From Flavobacterium glaciei (GTDB lineage: Bacteria > Bacteroidota > Bacteroidia > Flavobacteriales > Flavobacteriaceae), in the NCBI RefSeq assembly GCF_003350545.1, contig NZ_QQBA01000004.1, positions 162,421 through 226,420 of the forward strand: 64,000 bases of DNA, read 5' to 3'. Shown one piece after another: positions 36,589 through 48,038 of the stretch; position 1 is the first letter of the stretch; each line of letters begins with the position of its first letter. A program made the translations under genes and the position numbers. A model generated the notes under the pieces. The model worked only from the letters and a program-made list of their open reading frames with translations. It searched no databases and was not told the DNA's origin.

Positions 36589-38187
36589 ATGTACAATAAT
36601 TCTTTTTTTAAGAAAATTCTGTTAGTTACGAGTGTTGTTTTTTTATTTTCTTGTGATAAAGATTATAATGAAATTGGAGGGGATTTAATTGGTGAAAACA
36701 ATTTTGATCTCAAAAAAGAAACGTACGATGTTTTAGCTTACAATCAAAAAACGGGTCCTATACAGTCAAATGACCTTGCGATAAATCCCTTGGGAATTTA
36801 TAATAATCCAAATTTTGGTGAAACAACTGCTAATTTTGGTACGCAATTGACTCTTTCTGAAACCATGACTACAATTGGTACGAGGCCTCACATAGAAAGT
36901 GTAGTTTTGACAATTCCGTATTATTTTGATGCTTCCAAAACAGTTAAAAAAACAGATGGTAGTAATGTATATGTATTGGATTCAATATATGGTCCAGATA
37001 AAGCTGAGATGAAACTAAGCGTTTACGAATCAGGTTATTATATGAGAGATGCAGATCCTATTGGAGGGTTTGTTCAACCTCAAAGATATTTTACAAATCA
37101 AAATGCAGAATTTGATAATATTAAAAAACCAAATCGTTTAAATGACGACACCAATTTGGCTCAAAATGACAAGTTTTTCTTTGATCCATCAGAGCATGTA
37201 GTCACTACAACAGATTCAATTACTAAAGCAGTTACAACTACAAGAACTCCTCCGGGAATGCAATTGAATTTAAATAAAGGTTTTTTCAAAACTAAAATAA
37301 TTGACGCCGTAGCTTCTGGAAAGTTAGCGACAAATGATGTTTTTAAAGAGTATTTCAGGGGACTTTATTTTAAAATGGAGAAATCAGGAAGTAGTGCCGG
37401 AAATTTAGCAATGTTGAATTTTAAGGATGGAAAAATCACTATAAAATATAATGAAGATCTATCAACGACAACTTCGGGTGTCACAACAGTTACAAGGGTT
37501 AAAAAGACGATAGTTCTTAATATGACTGGAAATTCAGTAAGTTTGTTGGATACAGATTTTACAGGTAGTGGACTTGCTTATAATGCATTGCCAAACACTG
37601 GAAATACAACCGAAGGTGATGAAAAATTATATCTAAAAGGTGGTGAGGGATCGGTTGCTGTTTTAAGTCTATTTAACGCCCCAGGCGAGTTAGACGCGAT
37701 TAGAAAAAGTGGATGGTTGATCAATGATGCTAGTCTTGTTTTCCATATTGATGCTGCTGCAATGGCGAATAGTTTTGTACCACAAAGAATTTACCTCTAT
37801 GATTTCAATAATAATCGTCCTATAGCTGATTATTATTTAGAATCGGAAAACAATACAAATCCTAAAAAGTCAAAACTAATTTTTGGTGGTAATTTAAACA
37901 CAGATGCAGTTACTAAAAAGGGAACCACTTATAAAATCAGAATAACTAATCAGATAAGAAATCTTGTAAAACATGCAGATTCAACAAATGTTAAGTTGGG
38001 ACTAGTGGTTACAGAGGATATTAATATAGATGCATATCATAGGGTGAGAACTCCAAATGCTTTTATTACTGGAGCGCCAAAAGCATCAGTAATGAATCCT
38101 TTAGGAACTATTTTACATGGAGGTAATTCCACAGTTCCTAATGATAAGAGATTGAAGCTTGAAATTTATTATACAAAACCTAATTAA
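36589..38187 (+). CDS. DUF4270 domain lipoprotein
   Basis: The 532 residues begin MYNNSFFKKILLVTSVVFLFSCD, a lipoprotein signal with a cysteine near 22. The rest matches the DUF4270 family: DYNEIGGDLIGE, SVVLTIPYYF, YYMRDADPI and the C-terminal LKLEIYYTKPN. It is a Bacteroidota-specific envelope protein of unknown role. It is conserved between the GT5-like gene and glmS in related genomes as far as I recall. No stop or frameshift is seen. Confidence 0.9.
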   Translation: MYNNSFFKKILLVTSVVFLFSCDKDYNEIGGDLIGENNFDLKKETYDVLAYNQKTGPIQSNDLAINPLGIYNNPNFGETTANFGTQLTLSETMTTIGTRPHIESVVLTIPYYFDASKTVKKTDGSNVYVLDSIYGPDKAEMKLSVYESGYYMRDADPIGGFVQPQRYFTNQNAEFDNIKKPNRLNDDTNLAQNDKFFFDPSEHVVTTTDSITKAVTTTRTPPGMQLNLNKGFFKTKIIDAVASGKLATNDVFKEYFRGLYFKMEKSGSSAGNLAMLNFKDGKITIKYNEDLSTTTSGVTTVTRVKKTIVLNMTGNSVSLLDTDFTGSGLAYNALPNTGNTTEGDEKLYLKGGEGSVAVLSLFNAPGELDAIRKSGWLINDASLVFHIDAAAMANSFVPQRIYLYDFNNNRPIADYYLESENNTNPKKSKLIFGGNLNTDAVTKKGTTYKIRITNQIRNLVKHADSTNVKLGLVVTEDINIDAYHRVRTPNAFITGAPKASVMNPLGTILHGGNSTVPNDKRLKLEIYYTKPN

Positions 38188-38193
38188 AGAACT

Positions 38194-40041
38194 ATGTGTG
38201 GAATCGTTGGATATATCGGTTATAGAGAAGCTTATCCTATTGTAATAAAAGGATTAAAGAGACTTGAATATAGAGGTTATGATAGTGCAGGTGTGATGTT
38301 ATATGATGGTCAAGAACTAAAACTTTGTAAAACAAAAGGTAAAGTTTCAGATCTTGAAGAGAAAGCCTCTACAGCAATTACAACAAACGGAACTATTGGA
38401 ATAGGACATACGCGTTGGGCAACTCATGGTGTTCCAAACGATGTTAATTCTCATCCTCATCTTTCTAATTCAGGTGATTTAGCCATAATTCATAACGGAA
38501 TTATTGAGAATTATGCACCTTTAAAAGAAGAATTGCTAAAACGTGGTTATGTTTTTCATTCTGATACTGATACTGAGGTATTGGTAAATCTTATTGAAGA
38601 AGTACAAAAAAAAGAGAATTTAAAATTAGGTAAAGCAGTTCAGGTTGCCTTGAATCAAGTAGTGGGAGCTTATGCAATTGCTGTTTTTGATAAAAAGAAC
38701 CCAAATGAAATTGTTGCTGCACGATTAGGGAGTCCATTAGCAATAGGTGTAGGCGAAGGTGAGTTTTTTATTGCTTCGGATGCCTCGCCTTTTATAGAGT
38801 ATACGTCAAATGCAATCTATCTAGAAGATGGCGAAATGGCTAATATTAGATTGCATAAAGCTATGAAAATTAGAAAAATTAAAGATGATTCTTTAGTTGA
38901 TCCTTATATTCAAGAGCTTCAAATGAACTTAGAGCAAATAGAAAAAGGTGGTTACGATCATTTTATGCTCAAGGAGATTTATGAACAACCAAGTGTTATA
39001 AAAGACACTTATCGAGGAAGACTTCATGCAAACGAGGGGATTATTCAAATGGCTGGAGTTGAGGATAATTTAGAAAAATTCCTTAATGCTGATAGGATAA
39101 TCATTGTGGCATGTGGAACATCGTGGCACGCAGGCTTAGTAGCAGAATATGTGTTTGAAGAGTTTGCTCGTATTCCTGTAGAGGTTGAATATGCTTCGGA
39201 GTTTAGATACAGAAATCCAATCATAAATAAAAAAGACGTAGTTATAGCGATCTCGCAATCAGGAGAAACAGCAGACACTATGGCCGCAATAAAACTTGCC
39301 AAAGAACACGGAGCGTTTGTATTTGGTGTTTGTAATGTTGTGGGTTCTTCTATATCTAGAGAAACACATGCTGGAGCTTACACACATGCGGGGCCAGAAA
39401 TAGGTGTTGCATCGACTAAAGCTTTTACTACACAAATTACAGTCTTGACAATGATTGCATTGCGTTTAGCAAAAGCTAAAGGAACGTTGTCTAACACTGA
39501 TTTTCATACTTATTTGCAAGAATTGGAAATTATCCCTGAAAAAGTCAAAGAGGCTTTAGAAACAAATGATAAAGCAAAAGAAATTGCCTTAGCTTTTAAA
39601 GATGCGCATAATTGTCTTTATTTAGGAAGAGGGTATAATTTTCCTGTTGCTCTTGAAGGAGCTTTGAAGCTTAAAGAGATATCTTATATTCATGCTGAGG
39701 GATACCCTGCAGCTGAAATGAAACACGGACCAATTGCACTAATTGATGAACATATGCCAGTAGTTGTTATTGCACCTAAGCAAGGACACTATGATAAAAT
39801 TGTTAGTAACATTCAGGAGATTAAATCCAGAAGTGGAAAAATTATTGCTGTTGTTACTAAAGGAGATACTCAAGTGCGTGAATTAGCTGATTATGTTATT
39901 GAAATCCCTGAAACATCAGATGCTTTGTCGCCATTAATAACTACAATACCATTACAACTATTGTCATATCATATTGCAGTTATGCGAGGTTGCAATGTTG
40001 ATCAACCCCGTAATTTAGCAAAATCTGTCACTGTAGAATAA
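38194..40041 (+). CDS. glmS: Glucosamine-fructose-6-phosphate aminotransferase (isomerising)
   Basis: The 615 residues begin MCGIVGYIGYREAYPIV, so the N-terminal Cys2 is the glutaminase nucleophile after Met removal. GIGHTRWATHGVPNDVNSHP follows. Two SIS domains hold AISQSGETADTMAAI and GRGYNFPVALEGALKLKEIS, and the C-terminus is DQPRNLAKSVTVE. It makes glucosamine-6-phosphate for peptidoglycan and LPS. Start is 6 bases after the DUF4270 stop. Terminator follows. Confidence 0.97.
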   Translation: MCGIVGYIGYREAYPIVIKGLKRLEYRGYDSAGVMLYDGQELKLCKTKGKVSDLEEKASTAITTNGTIGIGHTRWATHGVPNDVNSHPHLSNSGDLAIIHNGIIENYAPLKEELLKRGYVFHSDTDTEVLVNLIEEVQKKENLKLGKAVQVALNQVVGAYAIAVFDKKNPNEIVAARLGSPLAIGVGEGEFFIASDASPFIEYTSNAIYLEDGEMANIRLHKAMKIRKIKDDSLVDPYIQELQMNLEQIEKGGYDHFMLKEIYEQPSVIKDTYRGRLHANEGIIQMAGVEDNLEKFLNADRIIIVACGTSWHAGLVAEYVFEEFARIPVEVEYASEFRYRNPIINKKDVVIAISQSGETADTMAAIKLAKEHGAFVFGVCNVVGSSISRETHAGAYTHAGPEIGVASTKAFTTQITVLTMIALRLAKAKGTLSNTDFHTYLQELEIIPEKVKEALETNDKAKEIALAFKDAHNCLYLGRGYNFPVALEGALKLKEISYIHAEGYPAAEMKHGPIALIDEHMPVVVIAPKQGHYDKIVSNIQEIKSRSGKIIAVVTKGDTQVRELADYVIEIPETSDALSPLITTIPLQLLSYHIAVMRGCNVDQPRNLAKSVTVE

Positions 40042-40078
40042 AATTTATATACTAAACAGATTTACTTTCTAATTTTTC

Positions 40079-40120
40079 AAAAAAAGCCTCATAAGATTTT
40101 CTTTCGAGGCTTTTTTTTTT
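40079..40120 (+). terminator. Terminator of glmS
   Basis: AAAAAGCCTC (40081-40090) pairs with GAGGCTTTTT (40106-40115) and is followed by a run of T, 40 bases after the glmS stop. Confidence 0.9.
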
Positions 40121-40434
40121 GAATCCTTTTTTTTGAATGAATTTTATTTACATCGTTGATAAGGGTAAAAAAACGTTAAATTTACTCGGCCATGTCACTT
40201 TTGTCAAATATCTAAAAATTAAAAATTTTTTTGTGATAAATGTATTTTTAGTATGCATGCATAGTGATATTCTATTATTATTGCATAATTTTTAACATAT
40301 AATAATAAAAAATAAATATAGAATAAGTGTGAATCGAGTAAAATAACTGATAAATATTAAATTTTCTAGTCACTTTTTTATTAATATCAAAAATATTTGT
40401 ACTTTGGCTTCATAAACCAACAAATATTAACCCA
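40121..40434. other. Regulatory gap upstream of the TonB receptor
   Basis: The 314-base gap is very AT-rich with no ORF. It contains a probable -7 element at 40400-40406 (TACTTTG, one base short of the TAnnTTTG consensus spacing) and no other motif I can name. Confidence 0.5.
40400..40406 (+). promoter_or_regulatory. Possible -7 element for the TonB receptor operon
   Basis: TACTTTG resembles TAnnTTTG but lacks one spacer base. The ATG is 28 bases downstream. Confidence 0.35.
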
Positions 40435-43242
40435 ATGAGAGTGTATTTACTTTTTTTGACATTGTTTTTTTGCAGCTTATCTTTTGCTCAAAATTCAATT
40501 TCAGGTATTGTTACAGATAGTAACAACCAACCTATTCCTGGAGCCAACATTAAAATAGTTGGAGATACATCAGGCGCGATAACCAATTTAGATGGTTCTT
40601 TTACTTTACAATCATCAAAAAAACCTCCCTTTGTTATTGAGGTTTCAAGTATCGGATTTACATCTCAAAAAATTTCAGTTTCTTCGGCTAGTCAAAAAAT
40701 TTCAGTAAAGTTATTGGATGAGGAGAATAAGCTAGATGAAATCGTGGTTTCTGCATCAAGAACGCCAGAGCGCGTATTAGAGTCACCAGTTACTATTGAA
40801 AGAATGGGTATAGCTGAAATTAAGAAAACAGCCTCGCCTTCTTTTTATGATGGATTAGAAAACATGAAAGAGGTTCAAATGAACACTTCAAGTATGTCGT
40901 TTAAATCGATTAATACTCGTGGTTTTGCATCTGTTGCAAATACTCGTTTTATGCAATTGGTAGATGGTATGGATAACTCTTCGCCTTTGCTAAATTTTGT
41001 TTTAGGAAACTTAATAGGTTTATCTGAAATTGATGTTCAAAGTGTTGAATTATTGCCAGGAGCTTCGTCTGCTTTATATGGTGCAAATGCCTTCAATGGT
41101 ATATTATTTATGAGCAGCAAAAGTCCATTTACAAGTCAAGGTATTACTGGCTATGCAAAATTTGGACAAACTTCTCAAAAAGCTGCTGGTACAAATGACT
41201 ACATTGATTATGGTTTTCGCATGGCCAAAGCATTCAATAAGTATATTGCAGGGAAAGCAAACTTTACCTACATGAGAGGTACAGAGTGGCATGCAGTAAA
41301 CTATGATGATAAAACTCGTCAAGGTATTGATAGAAATACAATTAATTATGATGGTATAAATGTTTATGGTGATGAAGTTGCAACAAATATTAAAGGGGTT
41401 GGACAAGCTTTAGCAGCACAAAATTTAATACCAGTTTCGGCAGTAAATTTACTACCTAACACTAATGTCAGTAGAACTGGTTATAATGAGGTTGATTTGA
41501 CTGACAACAAGGTTTCTAATACGAAAATTGATTTGTCTTTACACGTTCGTCCTTTTGGAGATGAAAAGTTAGAAGTAATAGTGCAAAGTAAATTTGGTTA
41601 CGGAAATACGGTGTATCAAGGTGCAAACCGTTATTATTTGAATAACTTTTTTATGCAACAGCACAAAATTGAATTCAAAGGGAAAAATTTCTTTTTAAGA
41701 GGATACACTACAACTGAAGACGGTGGTCAATCGTATGATATGTTATTTACAGGTATTAATATAAATAGAAAATGGAAAGACGATAGAACTTGGTTTGGTC
41801 AATATGCAGGGGCTTACATACAATCAACTTTGGGTGGATTGACTCCTGAGCAATCTCATGCTCGTGCAAGAGCTACTGCGGATACTGGTAGATTGATACC
41901 AGGGACTGATGCGTTTAAAAATGCTTTTAATCAAGTTATTAATGATCCTAGTGTATTAACAGGTTCTAAATTAGTAGATAATTCAAGAATTTACCATTCT
42001 GATGCAAATTACAATTTAAAAGATTTGGTAAAATTCGCCGAAATACAAGTAGGTGGATCATACAGGCAATATGAATTGAATTCGTTTGGACGTATTTATA
42101 CTGATGCTTCCGGTCCAATACTTTACGATGAATACGGTGTATATACACAAATAATGAAAAAATTGATGGACGATCGTTTGAAACTTACCGGTTCTATGCG
42201 TTATGATAAAGCACAGAATTTTGATGGTAACTATTCACCGAGAGTTTCTGCTGTATACTCCGGAGGACAAAACAAAAATCATAATTTTAGAGGATCTTTT
42301 CAAACCGGTTTTAGAAACCCGACTACTCAAGATCAGTACATTGGATTTAATGTAGGAAGTGCAATTTTATTAGGTTCAGCTCCAGATAACTTAACACGAT
42401 ATGTAGAAACGTTACCTATTGCAACTGCTGTTGGTCAAGGATTTGCAGGAGGTAATTCAGTGACTATTAACGGAACGAGAGCCTACGAGAATTCATATAC
42501 CGCATCATCTGTTATTGCTTTTGCAGCTGCAGGTAATCCTGCATTATTGACAAAAACAAATGCAGATTTAGTTAAACCAGAAGAAGTTAAAGCTTTTGAA
42601 ATAGGTTACCGATCTTTCATAAATAAAACTTCAATTGACATCAATGGATATTACAATATTTACAACAACTTTATTGGAAACTTAAATGTTATTACTCCTT
42701 TGTACGGAGCTGCTTTAGATGGTGGAGGGTTAACTAATCCAGAAGGTCTTAAAGCGTTACATGCTTTGCAAAATGGAAATACAAGAACTTTCCAGTTGTA
42801 TACAAATACTAAGTTGGAAATTAAATCATTAGGATTTGGTATTGGATTATCTAGAAAAGTGTATAAAGATTTTGAAATAGGTGCAAATTACAATTTTGCT
42901 GAATTTGAATTTGATCAATCTAAAGACCCTAGTTTCGAAGCTGGTTTCAACACTCCAAAGCACCGTATTAAAGCATCTATCGGTAATGAAAAGTTATTTC
43001 CAAATTTTGGATTTAACGTTAGCGGAAGATGGAATAGTGAATATTTATGGCAGTCTTCATTTGCTGATGGTACAATAGCAGCTGCTACAGTTATAGATGC
43101 TCAATTAAATTACCTAATTCCATCTTTGAAATCAACATTAAAGATAGGGGCTTCAAATATTGGGGGTAAAGAATACGGTCAAGTATTAGGAGCCGGTCTA
43201 ATTGGTCAGCAATATTTTGCATCTTGGACAATCAATCCGTAA
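40435..43242 (+). CDS. TonB-dependent receptor with CarboxypepD-regulatory domain
   Basis: The 935 residues start with signal peptide MRVYLLFLTLFFCSLSFAQ. Residues about 22-100 are a carboxypeptidase-regulatory-like domain (ISGIVTDSNNQPIPGANIKI). The plug domain (about 105-230) shows ERMGIAEIKKTASPSFYDGL and LLPGASSALYGANAFNGILF. The remainder is a 22-strand barrel. No SusD follows; the next gene is a GDSL lipoprotein. The substrate may therefore be a lipid or ester rather than a glycan, which is inference from context. It is full length for the family. Confidence 0.93.
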   Translation: MRVYLLFLTLFFCSLSFAQNSISGIVTDSNNQPIPGANIKIVGDTSGAITNLDGSFTLQSSKKPPFVIEVSSIGFTSQKISVSSASQKISVKLLDEENKLDEIVVSASRTPERVLESPVTIERMGIAEIKKTASPSFYDGLENMKEVQMNTSSMSFKSINTRGFASVANTRFMQLVDGMDNSSPLLNFVLGNLIGLSEIDVQSVELLPGASSALYGANAFNGILFMSSKSPFTSQGITGYAKFGQTSQKAAGTNDYIDYGFRMAKAFNKYIAGKANFTYMRGTEWHAVNYDDKTRQGIDRNTINYDGINVYGDEVATNIKGVGQALAAQNLIPVSAVNLLPNTNVSRTGYNEVDLTDNKVSNTKIDLSLHVRPFGDEKLEVIVQSKFGYGNTVYQGANRYYLNNFFMQQHKIEFKGKNFFLRGYTTTEDGGQSYDMLFTGININRKWKDDRTWFGQYAGAYIQSTLGGLTPEQSHARARATADTGRLIPGTDAFKNAFNQVINDPSVLTGSKLVDNSRIYHSDANYNLKDLVKFAEIQVGGSYRQYELNSFGRIYTDASGPILYDEYGVYTQIMKKLMDDRLKLTGSMRYDKAQNFDGNYSPRVSAVYSGGQNKNHNFRGSFQTGFRNPTTQDQYIGFNVGSAILLGSAPDNLTRYVETLPIATAVGQGFAGGNSVTINGTRAYENSYTASSVIAFAAAGNPALLTKTNADLVKPEEVKAFEIGYRSFINKTSIDINGYYNIYNNFIGNLNVITPLYGAALDGGGLTNPEGLKALHALQNGNTRTFQLYTNTKLEIKSLGFGIGLSRKVYKDFEIGANYNFAEFEFDQSKDPSFEAGFNTPKHRIKASIGNEKLFPNFGFNVSGRWNSEYLWQSSFADGTIAAATVIDAQLNYLIPSLKSTLKIGASNIGGKEYGQVLGAGLIGQQYFASWTINP

Positions 43243-43270
43243 TCATTCATAAATACTAAATTATAAAACA

Positions 43271-44749
43271 ATGATAAAAAATTTCAAATGGTTACTATTT
43301 GCTTCTTTAGCATTTGTAGCGTGTGATAATGAGGAAGATGTAGTAGTTGACGCTAATTCATCTGATGGGAAATCTTTAACTGCTGGTTCAGCAGTAGTAA
43401 CAAAATATGTAGCACTTGGGGACTCTTATGCAGCAGGTTTTAGTGATAATGGTTTGTTCATTGAAGCTCAGAAAGGTTCTTATGCTAATATTATTTCACA
43501 GCAGTTTGCTTTGACAGGTGGAGGAGAATTTAAGACACCTTTAATGGCGGATAATGTTGGTGGTTTGTTGTTAGGGGGAAATGTGATTTCAGGTACTAGA
43601 CTTTTTTTTAATGGAACCGCGCCAGTTCCTGTACCGGGAAGACCATCAACAGAGGTTACTACTAAGTTAACAGGCTCTTTTAATAATATGGGTGTACCAG
43701 GAGCAAAAAGTTATCATCTAGTTGCGCCAGGTTATGGTAATATAGCTGGAGTTGCAACAGGTCAAGCTAATCCTTATTTTGCAAGATTTTCATCTTCTGC
43801 CTCAACAACAGTATTAGCAGATGCTGTGGCACAAGCTCCAACTTTTTTCTCGTTATGGATTGGAGGGAATGATGTTTTAGGATATGCTACTTCAGGAGGC
43901 AGTGGAGTAAATAGAACGGGTAATCTAAATCCGGCTACTTATGCAAGTAATGATATTACTGATCCGAATGTATTTGCTAACGCATTTAATGGAATCGTAA
44001 ATGCGATGACTGCTAATGGTGCAAAAGGCGTAGTGGCTAATTTGCCTTATGTAACGGCGTTACCATACTTTACAACAGTTCCGCACAATCCCGTAAATTT
44101 GTCTGCAGCTGCAGCTGCACAGTTAAACGCAGGTTATGCAGAATATAATGGAGGTTTGCAAGCAATGGTTAATGCTAATTTATTAACTGCGGCTGAAGCA
44201 ACAAGAAGAACAATAAATTTTAAAGCAGGTGCAAATGCATTAGTAATTGTAGATAGCTATTTAACTGACAGAACTTCTTTCAGAATCCCTTCTTTCAGAC
44301 ATGCAACTGCTGAGGATTTAGTTGTGTTACCTGCAAGTAGTTTTATAGGTACATTAGTAGGTGGTAATGCCGCTGCTGTTAATGGAGTGTCGGTTCCTCT
44401 TGCTGATAACTGGGTTTTGACTAAAGATGAAATCGCAGAGGTAAAAGCAGCAACGGATGCCTATAATGTTATTATTAAGTCTGTAGCTGATGCCAAAGGA
44501 TTAGCTTTTGTAGAGTTGAAAGGAGTAACTGATCAATTAGCTAAAGGTGGTATAGTGTACAACGGTTATACAACAACTTCTACATTTGTAACTGGAGGAA
44601 TGTTCTCTTTAGATGGTGTTCACCCAAGCCCAAGAGGATATGCAATTATTGCAAACTTATTTACTGAGGCTATTAATGCCAAATTTGGTTCCAATTTTAA
44701 AAATGTCAATGTAGGTACATACCGTATTTTATACCCATTATCATTATAA
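43271..44749 (+). CDS. GDSL/SGNH hydrolase lipoprotein
   Basis: The 492 residues begin MIKNFKWLLFASLAFVACDNE, with the lipobox cysteine at 18. SGNH blocks are visible: block I YVALGDSYAAGF with the catalytic Ser, block III FFSLWIGGNDVLGYA with Asn, and block V SLDGVHPSPRGYAI with Asp and His. It is a cell-surface esterase or lipase. Its start is 28 bases after the TonB receptor stop codon, so they form one unit, and a terminator follows. Coupled uptake of the ester product is plausible. Confidence 0.92.
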   Translation: MIKNFKWLLFASLAFVACDNEEDVVVDANSSDGKSLTAGSAVVTKYVALGDSYAAGFSDNGLFIEAQKGSYANIISQQFALTGGGEFKTPLMADNVGGLLLGGNVISGTRLFFNGTAPVPVPGRPSTEVTTKLTGSFNNMGVPGAKSYHLVAPGYGNIAGVATGQANPYFARFSSSASTTVLADAVAQAPTFFSLWIGGNDVLGYATSGGSGVNRTGNLNPATYASNDITDPNVFANAFNGIVNAMTANGAKGVVANLPYVTALPYFTTVPHNPVNLSAAAAAQLNAGYAEYNGGLQAMVNANLLTAAEATRRTINFKAGANALVIVDSYLTDRTSFRIPSFRHATAEDLVVLPASSFIGTLVGGNAAAVNGVSVPLADNWVLTKDEIAEVKAATDAYNVIIKSVADAKGLAFVELKGVTDQLAKGGIVYNGYTTTSTFVTGGMFSLDGVHPSPRGYAIIANLFTEAINAKFGSNFKNVNVGTYRILYPLSL

Positions 44750-44772
44750 ATTTTTATATAAAATGATATTTT

Positions 44773-44811
44773 AAAGACCACTTACACCTAGTAAGTGGTC
44801 TTTCTTTTTTT
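44773..44811 (+). terminator. Terminator of the TonB-GDSL unit
   Basis: AAAGACCACTTAC (44773-44785) pairs with GTAAGTGGTCTTT (44791-44803), a perfect 13-bp stem with a 5-base loop and T-rich tail. Confidence 0.9.
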
Positions 44812-44892
44812 AAGAATAATGCTGTCTTTATTCTTTTTCAAAGTCATTTGTGGAGGATATACTAAAAATACCTTTTTTTTATAAAAAAATAA

Positions 44893-44924
44893 TTGATTTT
44901 ATATTTTAAAAAAAATTATCTTTG
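44893..44924 (+). promoter_or_regulatory. Promoter of atpD-atpC
   Basis: TTG (44893-44895), a 21-base spacer and TATCTTTG (44917-44924) match the Bacteroidota promoter. The leader before ATG 45009 is about 78 bases long. Confidence 0.6.
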
Positions 44925-45005
44925 CGCTCTGAAAAAAGCATTTAATCGATACATTTCGGTTAGTACTATTTCATAAACCTAAATAGCTATTTAATAAATA
45001 CATAA

Positions 45006-46520
<1,515 letters not shown>

Positions 46521-46530
46521 ATTAGTATTC

Positions 46531-46581
46531 AGTTACAGTCTCAGTATTCAGTACTGAGATTGTAAACTGAGACTGTAAACT
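46531..46581. repeat. Inverted repeat between atpD and atpC
   Basis: AGTTACAGTCTCAGT (46531-46545) pairs with ACTGAGACTGTAAACT (46566-46581), with one bulge, and an inner palindrome CTCAGT...ACTGAG lies at 46540-46558. It is not followed by a T-run, so read-through to atpC should continue. It resembles the hairpin at 12289-12315. Confidence 0.6.
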
Positions 46582-46588
46582 AAAAAAT

Positions 46589-46870
46589 ATGTTATTAGAA
46601 ATAGTTTCACCAGAAGCAAAATTGTTCTCAGCAGAAGTAACTTCAGTAACACTGCCAGGAGTTGATGGGAGCTTTCAAATTTTGAATAATCACGCTCCAG
46701 TTGTTTCTATTTTAGAAAAAGGTATTGTGAAAATTACCGCTTCAAACTTTGTATTTGCAAAAGAAGTAGCAGATAAATTCACAAAGCTCAATGCTCAAAA
46801 TTATACAATTGCAATCAATTCTGGAACAATTGAAATGAAAGACAACAAAGTTATTGTTTTAGTTGACTAA
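46589..46870 (+). CDS. atpC: F1Fo ATP synthase subunit epsilon, short form
   Basis: The 93 residues comprise only the N-terminal beta sandwich of subunit epsilon (LEIVSPEAKLFSAEVTSVTL, VDGSFQILNNHAPVVSIL, ending MKDNKVIVLVD). The C-terminal helical hairpin that inhibits ATP hydrolysis in E. coli is absent, as in other Bacteroidota. It lies 68 bases after atpD across an inverted repeat. Terminator follows. Confidence 0.93.
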   Translation: MLLEIVSPEAKLFSAEVTSVTLPGVDGSFQILNNHAPVVSILEKGIVKITASNFVFAKEVADKFTKLNAQNYTIAINSGTIEMKDNKVIVLVD

Positions 46871-46892
46871 AGTAATTTTGATTATATAAATG

Positions 46893-46921
46893 AAAGCCTC
46901 ACATTTTGTGAGGCTTTTTTT
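46893..46921 (+). terminator. Terminator of atpC
   Basis: AAAGCCTCACA (46893-46903) pairs with TGTGAGGCTTT (46907-46917) and a T-run follows. It can also serve the convergent GNAT gene. Confidence 0.88.
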
Positions 46922-47462
46922 ATGTCCAATCCCAAAGGATGATATTCCACTCGATTTCATTTTCATAATATGAATCAATTATTTTAAACCCAATAGCTTT
47001 GTGTGCTTGCATGGAGCGAACGTTTATAGTGGCAACTTCAGTAATTAAATAATCAAATTGATGTTGCAGTTCTTTTCTGTAAAAATGATAAAGTCCTCTG
47101 AATATTCCTTGTTTTCTATAATTTTTAGCTACGCAAATTTGACCCATTACAACGTAGTTTTTATCATTGGGTACTAGTGTGTCAATTCTTTCAAACATTG
47201 GAACAAGAACCTTTATTTCGTTCCTAAAGCTAGAAAGCATCACTAGTGCAAAACCTACTACGGCATCATTGTCTTTAGCAATTATGTGTGCGCAAGAAGA
47301 ATTCATTTGGTCTAGCATGGCAACGGTATGTTGCACCGTAACGAATCCTTGTTGAAGTTTTTCTTCAGAACTTATATTTTGAGAGCTATTCTGTAATTGT
47401 AGTGTTCTGATTTGTTCTAGTTCATCTAGAGCTGAAGCTCTTTTGTAAATTATAGGGTTCAT
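46920..47462 (-). CDS. GNAT-family N-acetyltransferase
   Basis: The 180 residues form a GNAT fold: IIAKDNDAVVGFALVML (beta 2-4) and YVVMGQICVAKNYRKQGIFRGLYHFYRKEL with the Q/RxxGxG/A-like acetyl-CoA loop, then an EVATINVRSMQAHKAIGFKII motif. Substrate unknown. It is monocistronic and converges on atpC. Confidence 0.87.
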   Translation of the reverse strand: MNPIIYKRASALDELEQIRTLQLQNSSQNISSEEKLQQGFVTVQHTVAMLDQMNSSCAHIIAKDNDAVVGFALVMLSSFRNEIKVLVPMFERIDTLVPNDKNYVVMGQICVAKNYRKQGIFRGLYHFYRKELQHQFDYLITEVATINVRSMQAHKAIGFKIIDSYYENEIEWNIILWDWT

Positions 47463-47572
47463 TTGATTTTATTTATCACAGATTAATGAATGGTATCTTA
47501 CTATCAGTAATTATAAAATTATGAAATCTTTATTTATAAGAAATGGATTTAGATTTTATTTCTTGCTTCATT

Positions 47573-48022
47573 TTAATTCATTTCGGCATAATACTTTTGA
47601 TTGTATTTCCCTGCAACCACAAGGGTTCCTGAAATTAGAATAAGATTTTTGATTATATATTGTCCAGCTAAAGTAGGACAGTAAGGAAAAGCATCAAAAC
47701 AGATGTTTTTTAGAATAAAAATAGGAAAAAATGTAGCAGCCATATGCATTAATAGCAATACAATGGTATAAGGAATGAGCTGTTTTATTAGTAAACCAAC
47801 GCCTATAAGTACTTCGCAAAAACCAAGGATTGGAATGAATATTTCAGGTTTAAACCAATAAACTGTTTGTTCTACTAATTCGCCGGCTGGACTCATACCT
47901 ATAATTTTCAACACCCCAAACCAAACATATATTATTGCCAATGAAAATCGCAGGATATTTATACTGTGTTTCTCCATCTTGTGACTAAATCTAAAATAGA
48001 TATCTTCAAATTGTATTTTCAT
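47573..48022 (-). CDS. DoxX/DUF417-like inner membrane protein
   Basis: The 149 residues give four hydrophobic helices with INILRFSLAIIYVWFGVLKI and ILGFCEVLIGVGLLI, the pattern of the DoxX/DUF417 family of quinone-associated or unknown membrane proteins. Two cysteines lie in a loop (KNICFDAFPYCP). It is on the same strand as the haloperoxidase-type gene but separated by a terminator. Function unknown. Confidence 0.72.
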   Translation of the reverse strand: MKIQFEDIYFRFSHKMEKHSINILRFSLAIIYVWFGVLKIIGMSPAGELVEQTVYWFKPEIFIPILGFCEVLIGVGLLIKQLIPYTIVLLLMHMAATFFPIFILKNICFDAFPYCPTLAGQYIIKNLILISGTLVVAGKYNQKYYAEMN

Positions 48023-48038
48023 CGTACAGTAGTTTTTA

